56,509 bases of DNA from Lacticaseibacillus zeae DSM 20178 = KCTC 3804. GTDB taxonomy: Bacteria > Bacillota > Bacilli > Lactobacillales > Lactobacillaceae. Under the pieces are notes generated by a model, which saw only the letters and a program-made list of their open reading frames with translations, was not told where the DNA came from and did no database searches. Of the stretch, positions 1 through 9,622 are shown one piece after another. Position 1 is the first letter of the stretch; each line of letters starts with the position of its first letter. The stretch lies in assembly GCF_000260435.1 (NCBI RefSeq), contig NZ_BACQ01000049.1, positions 1 through 56,509 of the forward strand, read 5' to 3'. The position numbers were made by a program, and so were the translations under genes.

Positions 1-1077
1 CTTTATCAACTTCAGTAGCGGGAAGATCACTAACAATGTTCCAACAGAGGCAATGCCAAAAAGCCAAACATAAGCAGCGACTGCTTTCGATGTTTTCTCT
101 CGGATCGAATCAAAATCCTGCTTAACAAAGTTTGATTGCAAAATCGGATTATATGCCCCGTTGATTGCCGAAGAAGCTGTTCCGATAGCCGAAGCAAACT
201 GGACGCCGACCGAATAGACACCTGTCACCGACAGCGGCAAGAACGCACCTGCCATTAGTGACATACCTTGGGAAGTGACATAATTCGACATGCTGACCAA
301 TCCGTCGCGCCAAGTGTTCGGCCAAATGAACAGAAAAATTTCTTTAATTTCGTGCCAGTTCATTGGCGATTTAAGCTCTTGGCGATGAGCCCGCACCTCA
401 TCATCCTGCCAGTAAAAATGACTGCAGATTGTTCGAAAAATAATGCCATACATAACCAAGCCAATGACCGGAGATAAAATCGACGGATAGACTAGAAAGC
501 CACCAAAAGTCAGCAGAATTTGTAGCGAGCGAGAAAATACTTGTGCTTTGTTGACTGAGTCGATCTTGCCGGAACCACGAAGCAACGCCGAAAAGTAACC
601 GAAATACAAATTAAGGAAAAGCGAGAAACAGAACACCAGCCAAGTCCACTTATATTCGGCGGCAGGTAATTTACTAAACACAAAAGCGTTCATGTAGATC
701 GTGCCGAAGATGCCGACTAAGACAACAGCAACAATCGCCAGAATCATGTAAATAGCCCTAGCAGCGTGAATTGTCGAAGCCAGCAAGTGGTAGTTCACGA
801 CTGTGTGATCATGTTCCTTATCAACTCCGCGCGATTTTAATGTTTTCGCACCAGACCAAATATACGCAATATTGCGGGCAAATGCTGGGTCAAATCCAAA
901 ATCAAACAACGCGATGAGACCGTTGATACTTAAAATTAAATACCAATAGCCAATCTCTTGAGGATTAAGGAAATGAAAGATGATCGGCAGTAGGAGAAAA
1001 TTGCTTGCCATCGAAAAAATGGTCCCCGCATAACTCCATACAATACTTTTTCTGGTCACTTCAAACCGATTTGGCAA
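1..1077 (-). CDS. Wzx-type polysaccharide flippase, 3' end outside window
   Basis: The open frame runs leftward off the window edge (359 codons present). It encodes a polytopic membrane protein of the oligosaccharide flippase (MOP/MATE-like) type, which moves lipid-linked repeat units across the membrane. Visible are alternating hydrophobic segments, an early SYAGTIFSMASNFLLLPII segment, and charged loops such as SGKIDSVNKAQVF that are typical of this family. I place the start at TTG 1077: a GAGG ribosome binding site lies about 8 bases upstream, directly after the stop codon of the preceding glycosyltransferase gene. No ATG in this frame is better placed. The 14-base gap to that gene suggests translational coupling in one transcript. 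The family call rests on hydropathy and context; substrate unknown. Confidence 0.8.
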   Translation of the reverse strand, partial: MPNRFEVTRKSIVWSYAGTIFSMASNFLLLPIIFHFLNPQEIGYWYLILSINGLIALFDFGFDPAFARNIAYIWSGAKTLKSRGVDKEHDHTVVNYHLLASTIHAARAIYMILAIVAVVLVGIFGTIYMNAFVFSKLPAAEYKWTWLVFCFSLFLNLYFGYFSALLRGSGKIDSVNKAQVFSRSLQILLTFGGFLVYPSILSPVIGLVMYGIIFRTICSHFYWQDDEVRAHRQELKSPMNWHEIKEIFLFIWPNTWRDGLVSMSNYVTSQGMSLMAGAFLPLSVTGVYSVGVQFASAIGTASSAINGAYNPILQSNFVKQDFDSIREKTSKAVAAYVWLFGIASVGTLLVIFPLLKLIK

Positions 1078-1091
1078 CTCGTTTCCTCATT

Positions 1092-2228
1092 TCACTTAGT
1101 TTCAAAACTTGCATAAATATGGCATAACCGCTGTTGCATCAATGGCCACGCGAACTCTTTTTGATATATTTTATGCATTAGATCGGCTTCTTTGGCCCAG
1201 TCCTGACGCTTGTCAATCAGTTGCTGGAGGCCAGCACCAATGCTCTTCTCAGAGGTTCCACAAACAGCCCCAAAACCATACTTGGTTAACCAATTTGACA
1301 TGCCGGATTTTTCGACCATTAATAGCGGCTTGCCGAGTTCCATAGCTTCAAAGAATTTATTCGGGGAAGCATAAAGATGATTCTTAAGCACCGGATCATA
1401 GAGCGCGACCAAAATGTCCGCCGTTTTCTCGATGCCATTCACCTTTTCATAGGGCACAACACCTAAATAGTCAATTCGCGATGAACGTTTTGCGGCATCA
1501 GCAAACATCTCCTGATATTGACCCTGGCCGGCCACAGTTAAAGATAATGCCGGATTCGCCTCAACTGCGCCTAATAGTTCTGGCAGGCACCTATACGGAC
1601 TTAATCCGCCAATATAGACAATTTTAAAATTCTTTTGCGTCGGATCAAATTTTTCGGCATCCTCGGCAACAGGACTATCTAACGGTGAATTATAGATCAC
1701 TGCCAAATTTTTCGGCTTGGCCGGTTCAATTTGGCGGCGGCGATCCTCCGAACAGATTAACGTCCAGTCGGCTGTCGCCATCGCCACATTTTCCCAGTGA
1801 ACGACCATCTTGCGATACCACCCCGGATAGTTTCGCGTGTCAGGCGCATAGTCAAAGATATCATAAACAAATTTAGTTTTGGTCTTCGCTACGACCTTGG
1901 CCGTCACATAGCCCGTATGCACATTACATGCCTGAACCGCGTCATACTCGCGTAAATGCTTACGAAGCCAATGATACAAAAAGGCCTCAAACCGCATAAA
2001 TGCAAAAACCTTAAAATATTTAAAAGAATACGACAGCTTGATGCCTGTGAAGATCGCCTTCAGACGCTGACCATCGAATTCAAAGGTATCTGTGGTCATT
2101 CGGCCATGCGGATCTTCGCGCCAGCCAAGAATCGTGACGTCATGCCCGGCAGCTTGCAGCGCCGCACTCTCCTTTAACAATCTTGAATCATCATCTACGT
2201 GTCCGGTCGACACAAACAATATCTTCAT
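1092..2228 (-). CDS. GT4-family glycosyltransferase
   Basis: Predicted cytosolic retaining glycosyltransferase with GT-B fold (378 residues). The N-terminus MKILFVSTGHVDDDSRLLKE and the C-terminal half with YIGGLSPYR, GVVPYEK and a SPNKFFEAMELGKPLL segment match the GT4 donor-binding region (the E..GKP motif). It probably adds one sugar to the polysaccharide repeat unit. A longer frame is open up to 2267, but the start at 2228 is preferred because AGGAGG sits 4 to 5 bases ahead of this ATG and the extra residues are not conserved-looking. It lies between a GT2 gene and the flippase, all leftward. Donor and acceptor cannot be told from sequence. Confidence 0.88.
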   Translation of the reverse strand: MKILFVSTGHVDDDSRLLKESAALQAAGHDVTILGWREDPHGRMTTDTFEFDGQRLKAIFTGIKLSYSFKYFKVFAFMRFEAFLYHWLRKHLREYDAVQACNVHTGYVTAKVVAKTKTKFVYDIFDYAPDTRNYPGWYRKMVVHWENVAMATADWTLICSEDRRRQIEPAKPKNLAVIYNSPLDSPVAEDAEKFDPTQKNFKIVYIGGLSPYRCLPELLGAVEANPALSLTVAGQGQYQEMFADAAKRSSRIDYLGVVPYEKVNGIEKTADILVALYDPVLKNHLYASPNKFFEAMELGKPLLMVEKSGMSNWLTKYGFGAVCGTSEKSIGAGLQQLIDKRQDWAKEADLMHKIYQKEFAWPLMQQRLCHIYASFETK

Positions 2229-2271
2229 GGTTCCTCCTGATCCGTTCACTTCATTTCCCCGCAGCATCAGA

Positions 2272-3237
2272 CTAATAAAAGTATTTTAACAAAAACGGGA
2301 AAACATCCAATACTCTGAATTTATATAGCAATATTTTGACCATCAATTTTTTGTCGTGGTTGAATGATAGCAGTTGTTTCCATGAATACTGCTTCATTTT
2401 TTCGCGAATGTGCTTCTTAACCCATGGATCCTGTGCTTCGGCAAGATTTTGAAAATAAATCGACAGCCGCCTGCGGAGTATGTACTCATCAACATCGTTC
2501 TTAGGAGCTGTGCCATTTGAACGAAGTCGCTGTTCAACCAAATCCATAACCTTAGCATAATCTGTCAGTTTGTCTGCCCTGATTTTATGCACAATGGAAT
2601 TGGCATGCTGATAGTAATCATACAAAGTTTCACGTAATCGGTAAATATACTTGGCACGAAACAAAATCGGGACAAAAAAAGCCATATCTTCGGCAGCTTT
2701 AAAATCAGGGAAACGATCTGCTCCAATTAGACTCCTTGCAAAGATCTTGTTATGCGGAAAGCCTCCAATCGGATCATGCGCTCCAGTCAGCATTTCATGG
2801 AGAACCGCAGCTAAATCGGCCTTCTGCGCAGTCTTTGGTGCTTGATCGTCAGGTGAAGCAGTATCCTGCTCAGATAATGAACGATAGTCAAAAATCAGCA
2901 GGTCAAAATCAATGTCATTGATGACTTTTAGAATTCTATTGATGGCGTTGGGCCGAAGTGCATCATCAGCGTCCACAAACCAGATATATTGACCGTGGGC
3001 CCGTTCAAGACCAGCATTACGCGCAAATGCGACACCGCCATGGGCTTCATCAATCAGTGAACTATTCGTGTGACTTTCATGGTAACGCTGAAGCAGCCTA
3101 GCACTATTATCGGTAGAACCATTATTAACGAGCACAACTTCCACGCTTGGCGGAATTGTACCTAAACTTTTAAAAAGGCGCGGTAAATACGCTTCACTAT
3201 TAAATACCGGAATGACGATACTCAGTTGGTAGTTCAT
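2272..3237 (-). CDS. GT2-family glycosyltransferase
   Basis: Inverting GT-A glycosyltransferase of 321 residues. It begins MNYQLSIVIPVFNSEAYLPR, followed by the NNGSTDNS segment and the WFVDADDAL motif (the DxD metal/nucleotide site) near residue 90, all standard for GT2. The C-terminal 100 residues are charged and helical. The start is ATG 3237 with GGAGG about 6 bases upstream; the frame extends to 3366 but the upstream residues look like translated leader. A roughly 145-base leader separates this start from an extended -10 promoter at 3390. It is the first gene of the leftward GT2-GT4-flippase segment. Confidence 0.9.
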   Translation of the reverse strand: MNYQLSIVIPVFNSEAYLPRLFKSLGTIPPSVEVVLVNNGSTDNSARLLQRYHESHTNSSLIDEAHGGVAFARNAGLERAHGQYIWFVDADDALRPNAINRILKVINDIDFDLLIFDYRSLSEQDTASPDDQAPKTAQKADLAAVLHEMLTGAHDPIGGFPHNKIFARSLIGADRFPDFKAAEDMAFFVPILFRAKYIYRLRETLYDYYQHANSIVHKIRADKLTDYAKVMDLVEQRLRSNGTAPKNDVDEYILRRRLSIYFQNLAEAQDPWVKKHIREKMKQYSWKQLLSFNHDKKLMVKILLYKFRVLDVFPFLLKYFY

Positions 3238-3389
3238 ACTGCCCTCCGTTGATTGTTCTAGCGTCTTTGGGTTGATGACCGTGTGACTGGCATTAGGCAG
3301 ACCCCATAGTGTCAAATGACGCCATAAAAATAAAGCCGTGTACACTGGCAGTAACGACACTGCCAAAATAGCTCGTGACTTTCCCGAGC

Positions 3390-3398
3390 ATTATACCA
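3390..3398 (-). promoter_or_regulatory. Extended -10 promoter for the leftward GT2-GT4-flippase unit
   Basis: On the minus strand the sequence reads TGGTATAAT, a perfect TGn plus TATAAT extended -10. No good -35 lies 17 bases upstream. The leader before the GT2 start at 3237 contains a 7-bp hairpin (TGGCAGT/ACTGCCA at 3346-3365). The interval 3238-3681 (about 440 bases) has no gene; it holds this promoter, the divergent promoter at 3521-3529 and the two leaders. Confidence 0.6.
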
Positions 3399-3520
3399 CA
3401 GGTTAGCATCCCTTCTTAGACAAACTTGCTGTCTTCGTCTCACCCAATGATTTTTAACGGTATTCGCATGAAAACACTCTCGTCTTCAAGTTGAACTCTC
3501 CTTAAACCAAACAGTGATTA

Positions 3521-3529
3521 TGGTAAAAT
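3521..3529 (+). promoter_or_regulatory. Extended -10 promoter for the rightward membrane-protein gene
   Basis: The sequence TGGTAAAAT is an extended -10 element. A TTGAAC lies at 3491 but is too distant (27 bases) to serve as a normal -35, so the TGn extension probably carries recognition. The predicted leader is about 145 bases long. Confidence 0.5.
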
Positions 3530-3681
3530 GGCCTAGTCGTATGATTGATAGCGGGCGAAGATCCATCAGACTAGTTATACATAATGTGATTTCCACGGCC
3601 GGATTCGTCGCAGAGTCCATCAATAGTATCTTTGTCCTACATTTAGAAAACACTTTACATAATAAGGGGTTACCTTCAGTC

Positions 3682-5364
3682 ATGACAACTCGTAGTAGTC
3701 GGCTAATCAAAAGCCTCATCATCTTATTGATCCTATCATTGATCAGCCTGTTCAACGTACTACCAATTTTAAGGCTTGATTTTTCAACGGCCTTTTTGGG
3801 TGATGATTTTTCTTTCCACGTTGAAAGAGTCTTAGCACTAAGCAACATATTTCAAAGCCCGGTCAATTTCAATACGTTCGGGCATGCTGCTAGTTTGGCT
3901 AATGTGTTCTATCCTTGGGAAACCGTCTATCCCCTCCATCTCATCTATTCAGCAACTAGCGATTTTATTTTCAGCTATAAACTATTCTACTTTCTTTTGA
4001 CATTGATCACAGCTTTGTTAGCTTATTGGTGCATCTTCAAAATATCCAAAGATACCTTCAGTGCCCTGTGTTTTGCCACGCTCTATATTTTCTCATTCTA
4101 TCGAATCTCAAACTTCTTCATTCGTGCTGCGCTAGGTGAAGTTGTCAGTATGACTTTTCTGCCGCTAGTTTTGTTGGGACTCTATTACATTCTTTTCGAA
4201 AACTTTAAGAAGTGGCGCATCCTTACGATTGGCATGGCACTGATTGGTTATTCTCACGCCCTGTCATTATTTTTTACAAGCGCATTCGTTCTCATTGCCG
4301 CGGTTGTGATGACTGGATTTATCGATGCCAAAACCAAACGACTGATGAGTCTGCTTAAAGCGGGCTTTTGGGCCATCCTGCTATGCTCGCCGTATTTGGT
4401 TTTGGTAGCGAATACTTCTTCAAAAAACGATCTTTATATGATTTGGACCCAACCGTTAAAGGGACTGCCGCTTTGGCAATGGCTTAGTAACTCACTAAGC
4501 AACCAAATGTATCCAAATCCTGACGTCAGAAGTAGCCTTGGCGCGTCCGTTGTTCTTGCGCTAGTGATAGCTTTAATTATCTTTGTACTGTTTAAAAGAG
4601 CACGTACACCTTTTAATACATTTTGCTTGTTTAGTGGCATGGGAAGCATGTTACTGACGTCATCTATCTTCCCTTGGGCACTCGCAAACCAAACGCTTTT
4701 CAGCAAAATCCAGTTTGTCTGGCGTTTAAACACCTATACGTCACTCCTGATCCTAGTTAGCTTCAGTCTCTTGCTTGGGACGGTCATTCCCAAGGCGTCG
4801 GTGACCTTAAAACCAATTTTACTTTTAGGACTTACGGTTGCTTTGATCATCAGTAGCAGTAGTTCATTGACCACTTTTGCCAAGAACAAGGCTGAGAAGA
4901 CACAGCGCGACCCAGATATTGCTAAGACGGTAAGAAATGTCTTTTATGGCGATTACGCCCCCAAGCAGGTTACCAACCAAAAGAATCTGCAGCAAGTTCT
5001 CCAAAAAAGATATTTCTTGAATGGCCGGCCAATTCAGCCGAGCGTCAAGTATACGGACAGCGTTTATACAATAAAGGCGACAAATAAAACTGGCCAAGAA
5101 GCTACGTTAAAAGTGCCCGCATTTTGGTATTCATGCCAAACTGTCACCGTCAATAATCAACCTGCGCCTTCAAGAATCTCGGCAGCAGGTACGACACTTC
5201 TCAACATTCCAAACGGCAAGTCAACCATTACCATTTCGTACGATTACCCGAAACTTCTCTTAGTATTTATTTTAATTGCAGTCTTGAGTCTGATTTTTCT
5301 ATGCATGTCTAGCCTTTACGTCAGAAATGCTGTTGGTCGGTATTTCTCCGTGGAAAAGCAATAA
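3682..5364 (+). CDS. Polytopic membrane protein, GT-C/YfhO-like
   Basis: Membrane protein of about 560 residues with roughly 10-12 hydrophobic segments and an extracytoplasmic C-terminal beta-rich part followed by a last membrane segment. The first outer loop holds LGDDFSFHVERV; acidic residues in that position are typical of GT-C glycosyltransferases and of the YfhO and PTPS-related membrane families. The start at ATG 3682 is chosen because AAGGGG lies about 11 bases upstream; the frame is open to 3514 but the extra residues overlap the promoter. The gene faces the related 5474-7207 gene across a shared terminator. It is likely involved in surface glycan decoration, but no substrate can be assigned. 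Confidence 0.75.
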   Translation: MTTRSSRLIKSLIILLILSLISLFNVLPILRLDFSTAFLGDDFSFHVERVLALSNIFQSPVNFNTFGHAASLANVFYPWETVYPLHLIYSATSDFIFSYKLFYFLLTLITALLAYWCIFKISKDTFSALCFATLYIFSFYRISNFFIRAALGEVVSMTFLPLVLLGLYYILFENFKKWRILTIGMALIGYSHALSLFFTSAFVLIAAVVMTGFIDAKTKRLMSLLKAGFWAILLCSPYLVLVANTSSKNDLYMIWTQPLKGLPLWQWLSNSLSNQMYPNPDVRSSLGASVVLALVIALIIFVLFKRARTPFNTFCLFSGMGSMLLTSSIFPWALANQTLFSKIQFVWRLNTYTSLLILVSFSLLLGTVIPKASVTLKPILLLGLTVALIISSSSSLTTFAKNKAEKTQRDPDIAKTVRNVFYGDYAPKQVTNQKNLQQVLQKRYFLNGRPIQPSVKYTDSVYTIKATNKTGQEATLKVPAFWYSCQTVTVNNQPAPSRISAAGTTLLNIPNGKSTITISYDYPKLLLVFILIAVLSLIFLCMSSLYVRNAVGRYFSVEKQ

Positions 5365-5406
5365 CCCAAGATTAAAGATTAATCTTATGACATTCAAATT
5401 CGTTTA

Positions 5407-5450
5407 TAACAAATGCCTAGGAGTGTGGCGCGTCTCCTAGGCATTTGTTA
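5407..5450. terminator. Bidirectional intrinsic terminator between convergent genes
   Basis: A perfect 17-bp inverted repeat (arms 5407-5423 and 5434-5450, 10-base loop) sits between the stops of two convergent genes. Its AT-rich arm ends provide short U runs on both strands. Confidence 0.85.
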
Positions 5451-5473
5451 ATTAATCGTTTTTTGATGTCTGG

Positions 5474-7207
5474 TTATTTCCTTGTGCAGTGCCCTTTTAG
5501 CTTGAACCCGCCATAAACCAAAAGATAACCAACCGTTAACACATTGATAATGGCTGCAACCCAAAATAACTTAGATGGTTCGTACCCCACTGTGACCGTA
5601 TTCTTGCCTTCACGTGCTGGGATGATCAGCGTACCGATGTCACTACGTTTATATTGGGAAGGATCTAGCCGCTGACCATTTAATCTGACTGTCGAGTGTT
5701 TATAGACAATAACCGGCACAAGCGTCTGCTTTTGCCTCTTTGACTGCCAGCTAAGTACGAGTTGATTTTCTTTATTAACTGTTTTCTTAACGTTTAACGG
5801 ATTATGTAGAATTTGCTTTTTGTAAGAATTGTATGAATAGCTAGTATCCTGGACATTCTTTGGCACAGGTAAATAATCCGAAGTATTCTTGGTAACGGCA
5901 CTAAAGACATGAGACTCATCATATGCATGGTCAAATATTTCTCGAATCTCTGCTTGCGTTCGCACCGTCGTTTCACCCGCAACTGCCACTTGGTCGCCTT
6001 TCCAAGCAACTGCTTTCTCGTTGACCCACGTGTATCCGTTAACTAAATTCAAGCAAGCCACTCCAAGAAAAACAGATGTTATTAACTTTGACTTTTGGAA
6101 ATCAGCTTTTGGTTCAAATTTCTGAATGGATAAAGTTGCTCCTAAAATCACCATGGTGAACGCAACAACATTAAAACGTTGCGGAAATTGAACTGTCTGA
6201 AGTATTTGAAAATGCTCTGCAAGAAAATTCCACGGGAAGAACGCCGAACTCAGCCACAAAAAAAACAGTCCATCAAGGTTAATAAGCCTTTCCACAGTGG
6301 TTAACTGTTTCCAACTTAAGCAGGCAAAAACCAGCTGGAAAACGATGATCACTGAAAAAATCAGGCCAAAGTCAAGCCGTGTCATGTTTCCCAACGATAA
6401 TCTTGAAGCACTACCGAGCAGATCAGCGACTCGGTAAGGCATGACGAGATGTTCACTACGTAAGTCCAAAATAGCCGCCAATGTTGCCGCGTTTAATCCA
6501 ATGGCAATGGCAACAGCTCCAGATGCATCGAGAATAGTTCGCCAACGATTCTTAGCCAGATACAATCCTGGAATAAAGAAGACGACAGCACTTAGAACGT
6601 ACAACAATGCTGTAAAGTTTTGGACGGCCATCAAAACCGCAGCGGATAAACCGAACAAAACCGGATTGATTGGTTTGCGGTGATTCACAACCATTCGGAT
6701 CAATGGAATCGTTGTCAGGGGTAACAGTGCAGCGCCCCATCCTCTAAGGGCTGAATCCGTGACATAAAAGATGACCAAAGGTGTTCCCATATATAAAACA
6801 GCCGCCCCAAAGGCCAACTGACGCTTAACCTGACAGTAGCGGGTCAAATAATACATGCCACTACCAGCCGTAAACAGGCAGAGAAAACTGGATATTATCT
6901 CTGCCCTGAACCAGGTTTTCACGAAAACTAAAATCAATCCGTGCAGGTAGGCAAACACACTCCCATAAACAGCATTGACGATACGTCCGGATTGGCGAAA
7001 CGAGTACAACGATTGGAAAAAATTGAATTTACCGGTTTTAATTTGCATGGCGGCTTCATAGAACCGATTCCAGTGAAATTCCCAGTCATCCCCAACTGCC
7101 AAAGCATGATAAGTAAGTTGGGGCGCCAAAACAACCAATGCCATGACAGCAATCCCCAAAAGCCACATCAGATCAGGCTTCCAATCCCGCTTTATTTCTC
7201 TCTTCAC
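5474..7207 (-). CDS. Polytopic membrane protein, paralogue of the facing gene
   Basis: Membrane protein of 577 residues, starting at GTG 7207 with AAGGAG seven bases upstream. About 12 hydrophobic segments are visible. The first outer loop VGDDWEFHWNRF aligns with LGDDFSFHVERV of the convergent neighbour, and the C-terminal part (LNGQRLDPSQY, GTLIIP, KNTVTVGYEPSKLFWV) aligns with that protein's NNQPAPS, TLLNIP and STITISYDYPKLLLV, so the two are paralogues. It probably belongs to the YfhO/PTPS-related group of GT-C-like proteins. The 210 bases beyond its start hold an AT-rich leader but no other gene. Confidence 0.75.
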   Translation of the reverse strand: MKREIKRDWKPDLMWLLGIAVMALVVLAPQLTYHALAVGDDWEFHWNRFYEAAMQIKTGKFNFFQSLYSFRQSGRIVNAVYGSVFAYLHGLILVFVKTWFRAEIISSFLCLFTAGSGMYYLTRYCQVKRQLAFGAAVLYMGTPLVIFYVTDSALRGWGAALLPLTTIPLIRMVVNHRKPINPVLFGLSAAVLMAVQNFTALLYVLSAVVFFIPGLYLAKNRWRTILDASGAVAIAIGLNAATLAAILDLRSEHLVMPYRVADLLGSASRLSLGNMTRLDFGLIFSVIIVFQLVFACLSWKQLTTVERLINLDGLFFLWLSSAFFPWNFLAEHFQILQTVQFPQRFNVVAFTMVILGATLSIQKFEPKADFQKSKLITSVFLGVACLNLVNGYTWVNEKAVAWKGDQVAVAGETTVRTQAEIREIFDHAYDESHVFSAVTKNTSDYLPVPKNVQDTSYSYNSYKKQILHNPLNVKKTVNKENQLVLSWQSKRQKQTLVPVIVYKHSTVRLNGQRLDPSQYKRSDIGTLIIPAREGKNTVTVGYEPSKLFWVAAIINVLTVGYLLVYGGFKLKGHCTRK

Positions 7208-7418
7208 GTTTTTCTCCTTCTGTTCCTTGTCTATCCCTTATAATTTTTATAATTTTCTCCACAAAATGACCACCTGAATATTTTACACGTTTTTGCCAAG
7301 ATGCACCATCGTTGCTTCGTCCTATCAATGAAAAAAACCCTGCACTCACTAGCTGACGAAGCGGGCTAGCAAATACAAGGCTTCGAGAGATATTTTTGTT
7401 CGTTAATAAAGATCGGGA

Positions 7419-9491
7419 CTATTTAACGGTTAAGCCGCCTTTATCAATCCAATAGACATGTCCATCAGTAAACTGAACTTTGACATAGGTTCCGCGATCG
7501 GTCTTTTGTTCAACCGAAGCATGAACTTTTTGACCGTCGTATTGTTTGGCATTATCGTTACCGACAAGTGTGCTGATGCTGGTATGATACGGTCCATCAC
7601 TGTAAAGACCATCTACACGGTCCTTTTGATTGATCGTTGCATCATAATTAACATTATTCGTTGAAAGAATCGGACTTAATGACGAGAAGCTTGTAAGAGC
7701 GAGTTTATCCGTCCAGTAAGTCTGGCCGTTTGCTAAACGAATCTGTACATATGTCGAATGCGTTGAACGAGAAGTCGTTGCTTCGGTAAGCACTTGAACC
7801 AACTGACCGTTTAATGACTTAGCATTGTCATTACCGATTGCGGTTGTAGCTGAGGTGTGATAAGGACCGTTTGCATACAACCCGTCAGCACGATGACTTT
7901 GATCAACGATAGCAAGATAGCTTACGGATTTCTTAAGAAGAATCTTGTCATACCCTGAATTATCGCCGGTTTGAAAACCACGCTTATCAATCCAGAAGGT
8001 CTGTCCATCAGCTAAACGTACCTGGGCATAAGTCGTGCCGCCAGCTCTGCTGGTAGTGGCTTCAGCAATAACCTGAACCTTTTGGCCGTCATACTTAGTT
8101 GCATCACTATTACCGCCAGATGTTGCGGCAGAGGTATGGTACGGGCCGGCGGTATAAATACCATCGCCGCGACCTTGTTGCTGAATTGTGGCCGGATAGT
8201 CCACTGTCTGTTGCGAAACAATGCTGTCAAACGAAAATTGTGCGGTACCATTCTTATCAATCCAGAAAACTTTGCCCTCCTGAGCCTTAACTTGCAAATA
8301 AGTGCCACGCGATGTAACCGCCTCAGCCTGAACGTGGACATTCTGATTGTTGTAATTGACACCATTGAAGTTAGAAATAGCAGTTGAAGCACTGGTATGA
8401 TACGGTGCATCGAAATAAATGCCATCTTTGCGAGTATCCTGATTAACAATGGTGACATCATAGCTGACGGATTTGTTTGACAAAATCGGGTCATAAGAAG
8501 GTGCTGGCGGAGTAGCTGCATTCGGTTGCGTAAACAGACCCGTGTAATCAACTGAAACATCGACTGGTTTAGATGCTCCAGGCAAATACGCTAATGAAGA
8601 ATACTGCCATGCACCAAAATCTTGATTCCACATCGAGTTAGCGCTCGGCGTATACGGATAGTCCGCAACCCATGTCCGGTTCTTACCGACTGTCCCAATG
8701 GCAGCATTCGAGTAAGTATAATACTTACCGGTATACAATACATGATGCGTATAACCGCGCTGATTAAGTGTCTGCCAGAATGCATTTAAACTCGCCCCGA
8801 CATCCCCACTTACATCGGAACCTTCGACATCGGCAACAACATTGACTTCTTTACCGACATTCAGCTTATCAAGTGTATTGGCAAAAAAATTAGCTTCAGC
8901 CACTGCTTCGGCACTTGAACCGAAGTGGCTATAGTGGTAAGCCGAAACAGTCATGCCCGCGTTACGCGCATATTGAATCTGCGATGCCGCAAATGGATTT
9001 TGATAAGACGTACCTTCTGAGGCTTTAACAACGGCACCTCTGACGCCCAACGAATGGAGGGTATTAAAACTGTCTTGATTCATCCACCCTTGATAAGAGG
9101 CGACATCTACAACATCTGTTCGTGGAACTGATTGATCCCCAATGGTAAAGCTCATCATTGTCTGTGCTTTGGCTGCAAACGCCTGCACATTCGATTGCGG
9201 TGCTGCCTGTAATGTTGCTCCCGCAGCTTGTGCACTTGAAAATGACCGCACACCTGCTGTCGTATTGGCACTGGGAACAGTAGTATTACCAAAATTAGAA
9301 TGTTCGTTCATATCGTGAAACGATACGGTTTGGTCCTGACTCGTTTGACTGGTTTGGGCGCTTCCAGCTGTACCTTCATCAGCCGCAGATACCGGTGTCC
9401 CCAAAACAAGCTGCGAAAACAGAATTGACGACGCAATCGCCGCAGATGTCCAAAATAACTTATTCTTCATTTTTTTCTCCTTTTTCCCCAT
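7419..9491 (-). CDS. Secreted GH25 lysozyme with four GW-like repeats
   Basis: Exported peptidoglycan hydrolase of about 690 residues. The N-terminus has a lysine-rich stretch, a hydrophobic core and a cleavage site near PVSAAD. Residues 125-320 form a GH25 muramidase domain: DVVDVASYQGW at the start, KASEGT, AYHYSHF, and ADVEG near 220 carrying the catalytic Asp/Glu. From about residue 333 four repeats of about 80-90 residues follow, each with DGiY/DGLY, GPYHTS, a Tyr-x-Gln/Lys-Val strand and a closing F/YWiDK; they resemble GW/SH3_8 wall-binding modules. Two starts are plausible: ATG 9491 (AGGAGGAG seven bases ahead) and ATG 9470 (AGGAG ahead); I chose the stronger site. Its place inside a polysaccharide cluster suggests a role in wall remodelling. 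Confidence 0.9.
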   Translation of the reverse strand: MGKKEKKMKNKLFWTSAAIASSILFSQLVLGTPVSAADEGTAGSAQTSQTSQDQTVSFHDMNEHSNFGNTTVPSANTTAGVRSFSSAQAAGATLQAAPQSNVQAFAAKAQTMMSFTIGDQSVPRTDVVDVASYQGWMNQDSFNTLHSLGVRGAVVKASEGTSYQNPFAASQIQYARNAGMTVSAYHYSHFGSSAEAVAEANFFANTLDKLNVGKEVNVVADVEGSDVSGDVGASLNAFWQTLNQRGYTHHVLYTGKYYTYSNAAIGTVGKNRTWVADYPYTPSANSMWNQDFGAWQYSSLAYLPGASKPVDVSVDYTGLFTQPNAATPPAPSYDPILSNKSVSYDVTIVNQDTRKDGIYFDAPYHTSASTAISNFNGVNYNNQNVHVQAEAVTSRGTYLQVKAQEGKVFWIDKNGTAQFSFDSIVSQQTVDYPATIQQQGRGDGIYTAGPYHTSAATSGGNSDATKYDGQKVQVIAEATTSRAGGTTYAQVRLADGQTFWIDKRGFQTGDNSGYDKILLKKSVSYLAIVDQSHRADGLYANGPYHTSATTAIGNDNAKSLNGQLVQVLTEATTSRSTHSTYVQIRLANGQTYWTDKLALTSFSSLSPILSTNNVNYDATINQKDRVDGLYSDGPYHTSISTLVGNDNAKQYDGQKVHASVEQKTDRGTYVKVQFTDGHVYWIDKGGLTVK

Positions 9492-9533
9492 AAGTAAACT
9501 CCTCCTCAACTTTTTAAACTTTATAACAGGCTC

Positions 9534-9539
9534 ATTATA
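9534..9539 (-). promoter_or_regulatory. Probable -10 of the GH25 lysozyme gene
   Basis: TATAAT is preceded by ATG (a TG-rich upstream context), with a poor TTTAAA 17 bases upstream. A 16-base palindrome TGTCAT/ATGACA lies further upstream at 9589-9604 and could be an operator. Confidence 0.5.
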
Positions 9540-9622
9540 CATGGAGATCAACCGCTTTTAAAGAAACAAAATGATGACAAATTACCATGTCATTTATATG
9601 ACAGGCGTCTGAGCATCTTGGA

